Source: Microbispora hainanensis (GTDB taxonomy: Bacteria > Actinomycetota > Actinomycetes > Streptosporangiales > Streptosporangiaceae). From it: a DNA stretch of 64,000 bases. The stretch is taken from positions 124,001 through 188,000 of the forward strand of contig NZ_VIRM01000008.1 of NCBI RefSeq assembly GCF_006874475.1, given 5' to 3'. The notes under the pieces are model-generated. The model did no database searches and had not been told where the DNA came from. It saw only the letters and a list, made by a program, of their open reading frames with translations. Of the stretch, positions 7,809-16,037 are shown piece after piece. Within the stretch, counting starts at the first letter, position 1. The number at the start of each line of letters is the position of its first letter. A program made the translations under genes and the position numbers.

Positions 7809-8651
7809 TTACTCGACGTCGTTAATCGTGCTTTTCACGCGCGCCGGAACGGTGACCTGGTGACCACTTCGGTAACGGCCCGGGGTCGTTCCGATGATGT
7901 CGGTGAACGCCGCGATGAAGCCGCTGGGGTTGGCCCATCCGCAGGCGTACGCGATCCGGGTGACGTCGTGGCCGTCGGCGAGGAGCACGAGCGCGTGATG
8001 GACGCGTAGCTGCGTGCGCCACTCGTAGAAGGTCATGCCGAGTTCGTTGCGGAACAGCCGGCTGAGGGTGCGCGTGCTCGCTCCGATCGTCTTCCCGAGC
8101 TGGGCCAGTGAGGCGTTGTCCGCCGGATTCTCCCGCAGCATCCAGGCGATGGCCTGCAGCCGGTCGTCCCGCGGCTCCGGCAGGTGCAGTGGCTGTTCGT
8201 GTGCCTCGCGGAGTTCGTCGACCAGGACGCGAAGGAGGCGAAGGCGCGCGGAGCGGCTGTAGGCAGGCGCGGCGTCGCCGTAGTTGCGGGGGCCGGTCAG
8301 GGCGAGCAGGACCTCGCGGGCGAGGCCGGAGGCCAGGAACACGGCGGGATGCTCCGGTATGAGCCGGGCGAGGGACGGCGCGAGAAAGACGATCCGCATG
8401 TCGGTGTCGCCGTGGGCGCGGTGGTAGTGCGTGAACCCGGCCGGGGTCCAGGCGACCCGGTTGGCGGGAACGATCGACGTGCCGCGCTCGGTGTGGACCG
8501 CCAGGACGCCGCTCGCCGCGTACACCAGGTGCCCGCGTGCGTGCGACTGCACCCCGCTTGTCTCACCGGACGCCCACAGGTGACGCCCTCCCGAGGGCCA
8601 GATATGCGAGGTCACACCGGCGACGGGGCGAGGTTGGCGGGGAACGGGCAT
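7809..8651 (-). CDS. AraC-family regulator
   Basis: This is a 280-residue protein. The N-terminal 120 residues form a cupin-type sensor domain (SHARGHLVYAASG and THYHRAHGD). The C-terminal 100 residues form the double helix-turn-helix: SLAQLGKTIGASTRTLSRLF, then IAYACGWANPSGFIAAF and GTTPGRYR. It is transcribed away from the alpha/beta hydrolase at 8757, its likely target. The inducer is unknown. Confidence 0.88.
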   Translation of the reverse strand: MPVPRQPRPVAGVTSHIWPSGGRHLWASGETSGVQSHARGHLVYAASGVLAVHTERGTSIVPANRVAWTPAGFTHYHRAHGDTDMRIVFLAPSLARLIPEHPAVFLASGLAREVLLALTGPRNYGDAAPAYSRSARLRLLRVLVDELREAHEQPLHLPEPRDDRLQAIAWMLRENPADNASLAQLGKTIGASTRTLSRLFRNELGMTFYEWRTQLRVHHALVLLADGHDVTRIAYACGWANPSGFIAAFTDIIGTTPGRYRSGHQVTVPARVKSTINDVE

Positions 8652-8756
8652 CGGGTGGCATCGTATCGGTGGCCGGCCATGCCGTGATCTCGTGACACTT
8701 CCTCAAGGCGATGCCGCGCGCCTCTGCGCCGCGGAGCGAGAGAGAAGGAGAGACAC

Positions 8757-9488
8757 ATGGCGACGTTCGTTCTTGTGCCCGGCGGTTGGAAGGGCTCCTG
8801 GGCGTATGAGGCGGTGGTTCCGCTGCTGGAGGGCGCCGGTCATACCGTTCACGCCCTGACCCTGACCGGTCTGCGGCCGGACGACGACACCGCGACGGTC
8901 GCGACCGCCAACCTCGACACGCACGCCGGCGACGTGTTGCGGCTCCTCGATCGTGCCCGCATCACCAGCGCGACGCTGGTCGGCCACAGCTATGCCGGGA
9001 TGGTGATCGCCGCCGCCGCCGATCGCGCCGACGGGCGGATCTCCCGGCTGGTGCATCTCGACGCCTTCGTCCCGCGCGACGGCGAGTCGTGGTGGTCGTC
9101 GGCGAACGAGTACTTCCGGGAAGTGATCGCGGCCGGCGCCGCGAGCACCGGCTACGCCGTGCGTCCGCCGGACGGCGGCGATCCCCGCCGCCGTCCTCAT
9201 CCCCTCGCCTCGTTCCTGCAGGCGATCCGGCTCACGGGCGCGCTCGCCCGGGTCCCCCGCAGGGAGTTCGTCTACTGCTCCGGGTGGGAGGACCGGACGC
9301 CCTTCGCCGGGCTCCGCGCCCGGCTCCACGCCGATCCCGAGTGGCAGGTCCACGACCTCCCGACCGGCCACGACGCGATGCACGAGGCCCCGGAGGCGGT
9401 CGCCGCGCTGCTGCTCGGCGACGCGGGCCACGACCTCCGCGATGGCGTCGAGATCGGTGGACCCGGCGCCACGAGCGCCCTGCAGTAG
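8757..9488 (+). CDS. Alpha/beta hydrolase
   Basis: This 243-residue protein has the alpha/beta hydrolase fold. The nucleophile elbow is GHSYAG with Ser78, an early oxyanion segment reads LVPGGWKGSW, and the catalytic histidine is in TGHDAMHEAP near residue 211. It resembles the small esterase-like group that includes salicylate/jasmonate-type esterases and actinobacterial homologues. The start is ATG with GAAGGAGAG upstream. The last 20 or so residues are low in homology. The substrate is not predictable. Confidence 0.85.
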   Translation: MATFVLVPGGWKGSWAYEAVVPLLEGAGHTVHALTLTGLRPDDDTATVATANLDTHAGDVLRLLDRARITSATLVGHSYAGMVIAAAADRADGRISRLVHLDAFVPRDGESWWSSANEYFREVIAAGAASTGYAVRPPDGGDPRRRPHPLASFLQAIRLTGALARVPRREFVYCSGWEDRTPFAGLRARLHADPEWQVHDLPTGHDAMHEAPEAVAALLLGDAGHDLRDGVEIGGPGATSALQ

Positions 9489-9524
9489 CGCGGAGCCACG
9501 AGCGCCCCACTCGATCCGGGCGCG

Positions 9525-10139
9525 TCAGCTCGGCGCGGACCGGCGACCTTGCGGACTCGCGGCCAACGCCTCTTCCACGCCCGGCGTCACCACCGCTCGG
9601 AACGCCGCGTCCATCTCGGCGGGCGTGGCGGTGAGTTCGCCGTCGGCCCACTTGCGCAACAGTGCCATGAACGCTCCGACGACGCAGGTGACCATCAGAT
9701 CGAGCGATGCCGGCGGTGTGCTGCCTGCGGGCAGCCCCGCCAGCAGTTCGTCACGGACGACCGCGGCCATGATCTGCTCTCCGCGCGCCATCACGACGCT
9801 GCCCCCACGCCGTCCGAGCAGTGCTCGTACGAGGCGGCGCTGCTCCTGAAGGTGCTCGAACATCGGCAGGCTGAAGGCGAACAACGTGCCCGGCCGGGAC
9901 GCGGGAGCGAGATGGAGGAGGCCGGAGAGTTCGTCCAGGTTGCTGAACAGCACATCCTGCTTGTCGGTGAAGTGCGCGTAGAAGGTCGAGCGGCCGACGT
10001 TGGCGCGGTTGATCAGGTCCGTGACCGTCACCGTCTCATAGCCCTTCTCCAGGATCAGCTCGGTCAGCGCCTGTTGAACGGCCCGCCGGGTGCGCCGCAC
10101 CCGGCGGTCGGAGCTCTCCCGCCGCGGGTTCCCGGACAC
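9525..10139 (-). CDS. TetR-family regulator
   Basis: This 204-residue protein has an N-terminal TetR helix-turn-helix (RRTRRAVQQALTELILEKG, then TVTDLINRANVGRSTFYAHF) and a helical ligand domain. The start is taken as GTG at 10137-10139; a slightly later start is possible because the ribosome site is very close. It is divergent from the methyltransferase at 10258. A perfect palindrome between the two is a likely operator. Confidence 0.85.
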   Translation of the reverse strand: MSGNPRRESSDRRVRRTRRAVQQALTELILEKGYETVTVTDLINRANVGRSTFYAHFTDKQDVLFSNLDELSGLLHLAPASRPGTLFAFSLPMFEHLQEQRRLVRALLGRRGGSVVMARGEQIMAAVVRDELLAGLPAGSTPPASLDLMVTCVVGAFMALLRKWADGELTATPAEMDAAFRAVVTPGVEEALAASPQGRRSAPS

Positions 10140-10229
10140 CTTCCCACCCCTGTCCCGTACGGCACAGCCTGCCGAATCTGCTTGTTGACCGCCTCACGGC
10201 CACGAATCGATCATTTATAACCGAACACA

Positions 10230-10243
10230 TTGTTTCGAAACAA
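10230..10243. promoter_or_regulatory. Palindromic operator TTGTTTCGAAACAA
   Basis: This perfect 14-bp palindrome abuts the AAGGAGG ribosome site of the methyltransferase gene. It lies between that gene and the divergent TetR gene. Palindromes of this kind are typical TetR-family sites; binding here is inferred. Confidence 0.6.
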
Positions 10244-10257
10244 GGAGGAGAATCCCA

Positions 10258-10920
10258 TTGAGCGCAGGAAAGCTCCTGCACGGTCACTCGAAACACGGTG
10301 ACGGGGGCGGCACGATCGATTACCCGCGGGGATACGACGTCTTGGCCGAAATCGGCTTCCTCGGACGCCGCCGCAGCGTTTTCACGCGTCTGGCCGCGCT
10401 GTCGGGCGCCGGGACGGGCCATCAGATCCTGGACGTCGGATGCGGCACCGGCTATCTGACCCGGATGCTGGCTCCGCTCGTGGGGCGCGAAGGGCGGGTG
10501 ACCGGCCTCGACCCGTCGCCGGCGATGATCGCCCACGCCCGTCGGCGTTCACCCGGCAACTGCTCTTATGAGGTGGGCGAGGGGCAGGCGATGCCTTTCC
10601 CCGACGCCTCGTTCGACATCGTGGTTTCCAGTTTCGCCGTTCACCACATGCCCGTCTCCGCCCGCGGCACCGCCGTGAAGGAGATGTTCCGCGTCCTGCG
10701 GCCGGGCGGACAGGTGCTGATCGCCGAGTTCCGTCCGCCGGCCAACCCCCTCGCCGCCCGCCTCGCGGCCGTGCTGGCCGGTCCCGCCATGCGGCCCACC
10801 ATGCCGGAACTGCTCGCCGGTCTGGTTCCCGCCGCCGGCCTTCGCGTCGAGAGCACGGGCACCGTGGGACCGGTGCTGTACTACGTCAACGCCGTTCGCC
10901 CACTCGATTCCCGTTCCTGA
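10258..10920 (+). CDS. Class I SAM-dependent methyltransferase
   Basis: This 220-residue protein has methyltransferase motif I as ILDVGCGTGYLTRM, the acidic loop GLDPSPAMI, and motif III as MFRVLRPGGQVLIAEF. It belongs to the UbiE/Methyltransf_11 type. Translation starts at a TTG, chosen because AAGGAGG lies eight bases upstream and no ATG fits. The divergent TetR gene probably controls it. The acceptor substrate is unknown; small hydrophobic compounds are common for this group. Confidence 0.85.
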   Translation: MSAGKLLHGHSKHGDGGGTIDYPRGYDVLAEIGFLGRRRSVFTRLAALSGAGTGHQILDVGCGTGYLTRMLAPLVGREGRVTGLDPSPAMIAHARRRSPGNCSYEVGEGQAMPFPDASFDIVVSSFAVHHMPVSARGTAVKEMFRVLRPGGQVLIAEFRPPANPLAARLAAVLAGPAMRPTMPELLAGLVPAAGLRVESTGTVGPVLYYVNAVRPLDSRS

Positions 10921-10954
10921 AACACCTCACGGGCCCGCGCGGCCGGGCGAGCCG

Positions 10955-10984
10955 CCTGTGCGCGGCGGGCCGGCCGCGCACAGG
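10955..10984. terminator. Bidirectional hairpin terminator
   Basis: A perfect 12-bp stem, CCTGTGCGCGGC with GCCGCGCACAGG, closes a 6-nt loop. It lies between the convergent methyltransferase and CoA-ligase genes and can serve both strands. Confidence 0.75.
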
Positions 10985-11008
10985 CGTACTACGGGGTCAG
11001 TCTCGAGG

Positions 11009-13150
11009 TCAGCGGCCCGGCCGGTCGCGCCAGGCGACGAGCGCGTCGAGGGCCTCCACGTGGGAGCCGCGCACGAGCAGGGGGTTGATCTCCAGCGACT
11101 CCAGGCCCTCGCCGAGGCTCTCGGCGAGGGCGGCGACGCGGGCCACGACCTCGGCGACGGCGTCGAGGTCGGCGGGCTCCGCGCCTCGGGCGCCCCGCAG
11201 CAGCGCGGCGCCGCGCAGCTCGCCGAGCGCCCACCGCACCTCGGCCGCGTCCACCGGCAGCACGCGCAGCGCCGTGTCACGCAGCGCCTCGACCCAGATC
11301 CCACCCAGGCCGACGGCCAGGGTGAGCCCCCACGCCGGGTCGCGTACGACGCCGACCAGCAGTTCCACGCCGCCGCCGCGCTGCGGCTGGACGAGCGCGC
11401 CCACCCGGCCGGCGCCGGGGACCGCCGCGGCGGCGGCCACGACCTCGCGGTAGGCCCGCTCGACGTCCCGCGCGCCGGACAGGCCCAGCCGGACCCCGCC
11501 GATGTCGCTCTTGTGCCCCAGGCCTTCTGCGGCGGCCTTGAGAACGACCGGGTAGCCGAACCCGACCGCCGCCGCCACCGCCGACTCCTCGTCGTGCACC
11601 AGCTCGCCGGGCACGACCGGGATCCCGGCGGACGCCAGCAGGGCGGCGGCCCGGTGCTCGGTCCACACCCCCGTCCCCGCCTCGATCGCCGCCTCGATCG
11701 CCGGCGCGTTCACCGCGGCTCTCCCTGGAGCGGCGCCGCCGGCCGATACGGCGGCGCGGTAGGCCCTCCCCCATCGGACGGCCGCGCCGATGGCGTGCAT
11801 GCCGTGCTCGATGCCGCCCGCGACGTACGGGAACCCCGCCTGCCGCTGGACGTCGCGGCCGAACTCGGTGACGTCGGTCAGCACGTTGCTCACGACGACG
11901 ACCGGCATCGGCGCCTCGGCCATCCGCTTGGCGCTGGCCGAGTAGGTGGCGTACACAGGCGCGGGGTCGGGCGGCGCGACGCGCGGGAGGTCCGACAGCA
12001 GCATGACCGCGTCCACGCCGGGGTCGGCGGTGACGGCCTCCAGCGCGCGGCCGAGCAGCGTGCGGTCGATGAGCACGTAGCCGGTGACGTCGAGGGGGTT
12101 CTGCACGGTGCCGAAGGCGGGCACGATCTCCCGCAGCCGCGCGACGGTCTCCGGGGCGAACGCCGGCAGCTCCAGCCCCTCGTCCTCGGCCCGGTCGGCG
12201 ATGATCTCCGACGCGCCGCCTGACGGCGTGACGACGCCGATCCGCGGGCCCGGCAGCGGGCCCACCTCGGCCAGCAGGCCCGCGGTGATGATGAGGTCCT
12301 CAAGCGACCGCACCCGCACCACCCCGAGCTGCCGGAACGCCGCGTCGATCACGTTGTCGTCGCCCACGAGCGCGCCGGTGTGGGCCTGGGCGGTGCGGGA
12401 GGCGAGCCGGCTGCGGCCGATCTTCAGCGCGACGATCGGCTTGCCCGCGAGCAGCGCCCGGCGCGCCGCCCGGGAGAACGCCGCCGGGTCGCGGACCGAT
12501 TCGAGGAACAGCGCGATGGCCTTGGTCGCCGGGTCGTCCACCAGGTAGTCGATCACGTCGGTGACGGTGACGAGCGACTCGTTGCCCATCGAGGTGAGCA
12601 GGCTGATCCCGACGTTGCGGGCCTGGGCGAAGCCGAGCACCGAGCTGGCCAGCGCGCCGCTCTGCAGCACCACCCCCACCGGCCCGCGCAGCAGCGGCGA
12701 CGGGATCGGCAGGCCGTACGGCGTGACGTCGGCGGCGGCGTTGATGAAGCCGTTGCCGTTGGGGCCGAGCACGGTGAGGTCGTTCTCCCTGGCGAAGTCG
12801 ACGACCTCCACCTCCAGGGCGGCGCCCTCCGGGCCGGTCTCGCCGAAGCCCGCCGTGAGGATCACGTAGTGGCGGATGCCGAGCTTGGCTCCCTCGCGGA
12901 GCACGGACAGCACGGCCGTCGTCGGCACCATCACGTACGCGAGGTCGACCTGGCCGGGGATGCCGGACAGGCTGCGATGGGCCTGCTCGCCGTGCACGAC
13001 GCCGCCGCGCGGGTTGACCAGGTGGACGGGCCCGCGGAAGCCGTGCGTACGGAGGTTGGTCAGCGTGCTGATCGACCAGCCGGACTTGTCCGTCGCCCCG
13101 ACCAGGGCGATCGACCGGGGGTTGAACAGCTCTCCTACCGGCATCCTCAT
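11009..13150 (-). CDS. ADP-forming acyl-CoA synthetase (CoA-binding + ATP-grasp)
   Basis: This 713-residue protein has the domain order of NDP-forming acyl-CoA synthetases. A CoA-binding Rossmann domain (SIALVGATDKSGW) comes first, then succinyl-CoA-synthetase-like domains with His257 in AQAHTGAL, the expected phosphorylated histidine. A C-terminal ATP-grasp domain begins near residue 490 (FGYPVVLKAAAEGLGHKSDIGG). The start overlaps the stop of the acyl-CoA dehydrogenase gene (ATGA), so the two are co-translated. It probably activates the acid substrate of this catabolic cluster. The frame stays open further upstream, but that is only overlap with the dehydrogenase gene. Confidence 0.88.
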   Translation of the reverse strand: MRMPVGELFNPRSIALVGATDKSGWSISTLTNLRTHGFRGPVHLVNPRGGVVHGEQAHRSLSGIPGQVDLAYVMVPTTAVLSVLREGAKLGIRHYVILTAGFGETGPEGAALEVEVVDFARENDLTVLGPNGNGFINAAADVTPYGLPIPSPLLRGPVGVVLQSGALASSVLGFAQARNVGISLLTSMGNESLVTVTDVIDYLVDDPATKAIALFLESVRDPAAFSRAARRALLAGKPIVALKIGRSRLASRTAQAHTGALVGDDNVIDAAFRQLGVVRVRSLEDLIITAGLLAEVGPLPGPRIGVVTPSGGASEIIADRAEDEGLELPAFAPETVARLREIVPAFGTVQNPLDVTGYVLIDRTLLGRALEAVTADPGVDAVMLLSDLPRVAPPDPAPVYATYSASAKRMAEAPMPVVVVSNVLTDVTEFGRDVQRQAGFPYVAGGIEHGMHAIGAAVRWGRAYRAAVSAGGAAPGRAAVNAPAIEAAIEAGTGVWTEHRAAALLASAGIPVVPGELVHDEESAVAAAVGFGYPVVLKAAAEGLGHKSDIGGVRLGLSGARDVERAYREVVAAAAAVPGAGRVGALVQPQRGGGVELLVGVVRDPAWGLTLAVGLGGIWVEALRDTALRVLPVDAAEVRWALGELRGAALLRGARGAEPADLDAVAEVVARVAALAESLGEGLESLEINPLLVRGSHVEALDALVAWRDRPGR

Positions 13151-14316
13151 TCCCCGATCGTGCCGAGGCGGGCGTGGCCCCTGAGCAGGTTGCGGGCGAT
13201 CGTCCGGCGCTGGATCTCGTCGGTGCCCTCGAAGATCCGCAACAGGCGCAGCTCGCGATACCACCGCTCGATGGGCAGCTCCTTGGTGTAGCCCATGCCG
13301 CCGTGGATCTGCAGCACGCGGTCGACGACCTCGTTGGCCATGACGGCGCCGTTCAGCTTGGCGATCGAGGAGGCGTGCCGGGCGTCCATGCCCTGCTGCA
13401 CGCGCCAGGCGGCGTGCAGGGTGAGCCACTTGGCCGCCTCGATCTCCACCTGCGAGTCGGCGATCATCCACTGGATCGCCTGATATTCGGCGATCGGCTT
13501 GCCCATCGACACGCGGATCTTGGCGTAGTCGATCGCCATCTGGAGCATGCGCTCGGCCGAGCCGACCGCCCGCGCGGGGATCATGTAGCGGCCCTGGCCG
13601 ATCCACTGCATCGCCAGCTCGAAGCCCCTGCCGAGCTCGCCGAGGATGTTCTCCTCCGGCACCCTGACGTCCTCGAAGACCAGCGAGGCCGGGCCCCACT
13701 GCCCCATCGTCGGGATCGGCTCGGACTTCCAGCCCATGTCGCGGTCGGCCAGGAAGCAGGTGACGCCGCCGTTGGCGCCCTTGTCGGGGTCGGTCACCGC
13801 GAACACCATCACGAAGTCGGCCTCGTTGCCGCCGGTGATGAAGGTCTTCTCGCCGTTGATGACCCAGTCGCCGCCGTCCTTGACGGCACGCGTACGGATG
13901 TTGCGGGCGTCCGAGCCCGCACCCGGCTCGGTGATGGCGAAGCAGGAACGCCGTTCGCCTTCGATGGTCGGGATGAGGTAGCGCCGCTTCTGCTCCTCGG
14001 TGCCGGCGTAGAGGATGTTGTCGGCCGACCCGCCGAAGCTGAACGGCACGAACGTCCGCCCCATCTCCATGGCGATGATCGCGGACATGACCGGGCCCAG
14101 GGCGGCTCCGCCGTACTCCTCGGGGGTGTTGATGCCCCAGAAGCCCATCTTCTTCGCCTTGAGCCGCAGGTCGCGCAGGACCCCGGGATCGAGCCCGGGG
14201 CCGCCGGCGCGCTCGCTGCGCAGCACCTCGGGTTCGAGCGGCATGATCTCCCGCTCCACGAACGCGCGGATGGTGTCACGGATCTGCAGTTCCTCTGGGC
14301 TCAGGGAGAAGTCCAT
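13147..14316 (-). CDS. Acyl-CoA dehydrogenase
   Basis: This is a 389-residue flavoprotein of the acyl-CoA dehydrogenase family. It has CFAITEPGAGSD (FAD/substrate region), WVINGEKTFITGG, and the C-terminal IFEGTDEIQRR. Glu363 in that last motif matches the catalytic base position. It would introduce the 2,3-double bond into an acyl-CoA. It is the first gene of a two-gene operon with the CoA ligase. A CTAGAA-type operator lies 16 bp upstream of its start, so it should be strongly repressed by the cluster regulator. Confidence 0.92.
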   Translation of the reverse strand: MDFSLSPEELQIRDTIRAFVEREIMPLEPEVLRSERAGGPGLDPGVLRDLRLKAKKMGFWGINTPEEYGGAALGPVMSAIIAMEMGRTFVPFSFGGSADNILYAGTEEQKRRYLIPTIEGERRSCFAITEPGAGSDARNIRTRAVKDGGDWVINGEKTFITGGNEADFVMVFAVTDPDKGANGGVTCFLADRDMGWKSEPIPTMGQWGPASLVFEDVRVPEENILGELGRGFELAMQWIGQGRYMIPARAVGSAERMLQMAIDYAKIRVSMGKPIAEYQAIQWMIADSQVEIEAAKWLTLHAAWRVQQGMDARHASSIAKLNGAVMANEVVDRVLQIHGGMGYTKELPIERWYRELRLLRIFEGTDEIQRRTIARNLLRGHARLGTIGE

Positions 14317-14331
14317 CGACGCGACTCTTTT

Positions 14332-14348
14332 CTAGAATTTCTCTCTAG
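14332..14348. promoter_or_regulatory. CTAGAA-N5-TTCTAG operator, site D
   Basis: CTAGAA-tttct-CTCTAG has one mismatch, the same one as in site A. It lies just upstream of the acyl-CoA dehydrogenase gene, in the region it shares with the divergent TetR gene. Confidence 0.65.
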
Positions 14349-14393
14349 GAATCGGTTCCAGCCTGGTTCCCCGCCGGAGGGGTGTCAAGAGGT

Positions 14394-14410
14394 CTGGAAT
14401 CAGTTTCTAG
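14394..14410. promoter_or_regulatory. CTAGAA-N5-TTCTAG operator, site E
   Basis: CTGGAA-tcagt-TTCTAG has one mismatch. It lies 82 bp before the TetR start, 62 bp from site D. Two sites between the TetR gene and its neighbour suggest autoregulation and identify this TetR as the best candidate regulator. Confidence 0.65.
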
Positions 14411-14491
14411 AATTAGACCGGCTACGATGGCCTCGTCCCTGGAAAACGCGCCGACCGCGGACACGCCGTCCCCGGAAACAAGGAGCCCCAG

Positions 14492-15157
14492 ATGGCACGC
14501 AAGCCCGGCGGCAAGAGCGGCTCGTGGGAGTGGAGCCGCACCGCCCAGACGCGAAAGAGCATGCTTCAGGCCGCCCGTGATGTCTTCTCCGAGCACGGCT
14601 TCGCCGACGCCAACGTCGCGGACGTCGTCGAGCGCGCGGGCTCCAGCGTCGGCAGCCTCTATCACCACTTCGGGGGCAAGACCGAGCTGTTCCTCGCGCT
14701 GTATGAGGAGCACCAGGCCGCCCACGAGGAGGCCGCCGCCGCCAGCGTCGCCGCGGCCAAGCAGGCGGGCGTGAAGGATCCCGTCGAGCTGTTCATCGCC
14801 GGGGCCAGGGCGTTCCTCGAAGGGTCGTGGCAGCGGCGCGACCTGGCCCGGCTGTTCATGGACGGCGACGGCCCGCCGGGGTTCGAGCTGATGCGGCGCA
14901 CCCGCGGCCGGGAGTGGGTCAGGCAGAACGCCGTCCTGCTCGGCGCGGCGAACACGCCGACCGACCGCCTCACCGTCTCGGTGCTCACCAGCGTGATCGG
15001 CGAGGCGGGCCGCGAGGTCGCGACGAGCGAGACCGAGGAGGAGGCCCAGGAGGTCGTCGAGGCGGCGATCGCGCTGATCCGCCGCTTCGGCGACCCCCTG
15101 GCCACCCACGACGCCGCCACCGACGCCGTGGGCGACGCCGAGGCCGCGCTCGGCTGA
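14492..15157 (+). CDS. TetR-family regulator of the acyl-CoA regulon
   Basis: This 221-residue protein has an N-terminal helix-turn-helix (ARDVFSEHGFADANVADVV, then GSSVGSLYHHFGGKTELF) and a long helical effector domain ending in an Ala/Glu-rich helix. The start is ATG with AAGGAG upstream. Two of the six CTAGAA-N5-TTCTAG sites lie in its own divergent promoter. It is therefore the likely repressor of the beta-oxidation genes on both sides, presumably released by an acyl-CoA ligand as in KstR- or FadR-type TetR proteins. The ligand is inferred, not seen. Confidence 0.85.
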   Translation: MARKPGGKSGSWEWSRTAQTRKSMLQAARDVFSEHGFADANVADVVERAGSSVGSLYHHFGGKTELFLALYEEHQAAHEEAAAASVAAAKQAGVKDPVELFIAGARAFLEGSWQRRDLARLFMDGDGPPGFELMRRTRGREWVRQNAVLLGAANTPTDRLTVSVLTSVIGEAGREVATSETEEEAQEVVEAAIALIRRFGDPLATHDAATDAVGDAEAALG

Positions 15158-15196
15158 CCCGGCAGGCCCCTCCGACGCCTCGCGCGACGCGCCTCG

Positions 15197-16036
15197 TCAG
15201 GCGGGGCGGAAGGCCGCCCTGCCCCGGTCGATGACCACCGTGCCGTCCTCCTTCGCCGTACGGAACGACGCGGTCAGGCCGTCCACCCAGATCGACACCG
15301 TCAGCGTCTCGCCCGGGAAGACCGGCTTGCTGAACCGCCCCGACATGGCCGCGAAGCGCGCCGGATCCGACCCCGCCACCGCGTGCAGCAGCGCCCGCCC
15401 GGTGATCCCGTACGTGCATAGCCCGTGCAGGATCGGCCGGGGGAAGCCGGCGCGGGCGGCGAAGACGGGGTCGGAGTGCAGCGGGTTGCGGTCTCCGGAC
15501 AGGCGGTAGAGCAATGCCTGGTCCTGGCGGGTCTCGTAGGTCACCGTGTGGTCCGGCGGCCTGCCGGGCTCTGCCCACTCGTCGCGGGGACCCCGGTCGC
15601 CGCCGAACCCGCCCTCGCCGCGGATGAACACCGAGCTGCGGCTCGTGATCAGCGGCTCGCCGCTCTCGGCGTCCGCCGCCCTGGCCTCGATCGTCACCAG
15701 CGCCCCCGAGCCCTTGTCGTAGATGCCGGTCACCGTCGAGGTGGTCCGTACGCGACCGGCGGGCGGCAGCTCGCGGTGCAGCTCGAACGCCTGCTCGGCG
15801 TGCACGAGCATGGCCGGGTCGAAGTCGCCGAGCCGCCGCCCCGTGGGGGCCTGGGCGGCCAGGACCGCGAACGTCGGCAGCACCCGCTGCCGGACGCCCG
15901 CCGAGTTCTCCGTGGTGAAGGCGAGCTCGCCGGTGCCCGCCCCGACGCCCAGCGCGTACAGGAGGGTGTCGGCGGACGTCCACGACCGCTCGTGCGGCGC
16001 GCTCTCCACCCCGATCAGGCTGTAGTCGAGCGGCAT
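15197..16036 (-). CDS. MaoC-family enoyl-CoA hydratase (two hot-dog domains)
   Basis: This 279-residue protein has an N-terminal degenerate hot-dog half and a C-terminal MaoC half. The hydratase-2 motif is GDRNPLHSDP with Asp182, Asn184 and His187. This is the layout of eukaryotic-type and actinobacterial R-specific 2-enoyl-CoA hydratases, including steroid-degradation homologues. Its start is separated by a single base from the stop of the SDR gene upstream, so the two form an operon. It hydrates the enoyl-CoA made by the dehydrogenase at 13147. Confidence 0.9.
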   Translation of the reverse strand: MPLDYSLIGVESAPHERSWTSADTLLYALGVGAGTGELAFTTENSAGVRQRVLPTFAVLAAQAPTGRRLGDFDPAMLVHAEQAFELHRELPPAGRVRTTSTVTGIYDKGSGALVTIEARAADAESGEPLITSRSSVFIRGEGGFGGDRGPRDEWAEPGRPPDHTVTYETRQDQALLYRLSGDRNPLHSDPVFAARAGFPRPILHGLCTYGITGRALLHAVAGSDPARFAAMSGRFSKPVFPGETLTVSIWVDGLTASFRTAKEDGTVVIDRGRAAFRPA

Positions 16037-16037
16037 G

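Noticed and set aside
2806-10984. The accessory segment as an integrated mobile element
   Set aside because: I found no integrase, transposase, tRNA target or flanking direct repeats. Only an insertion of unknown mechanism can be suggested.
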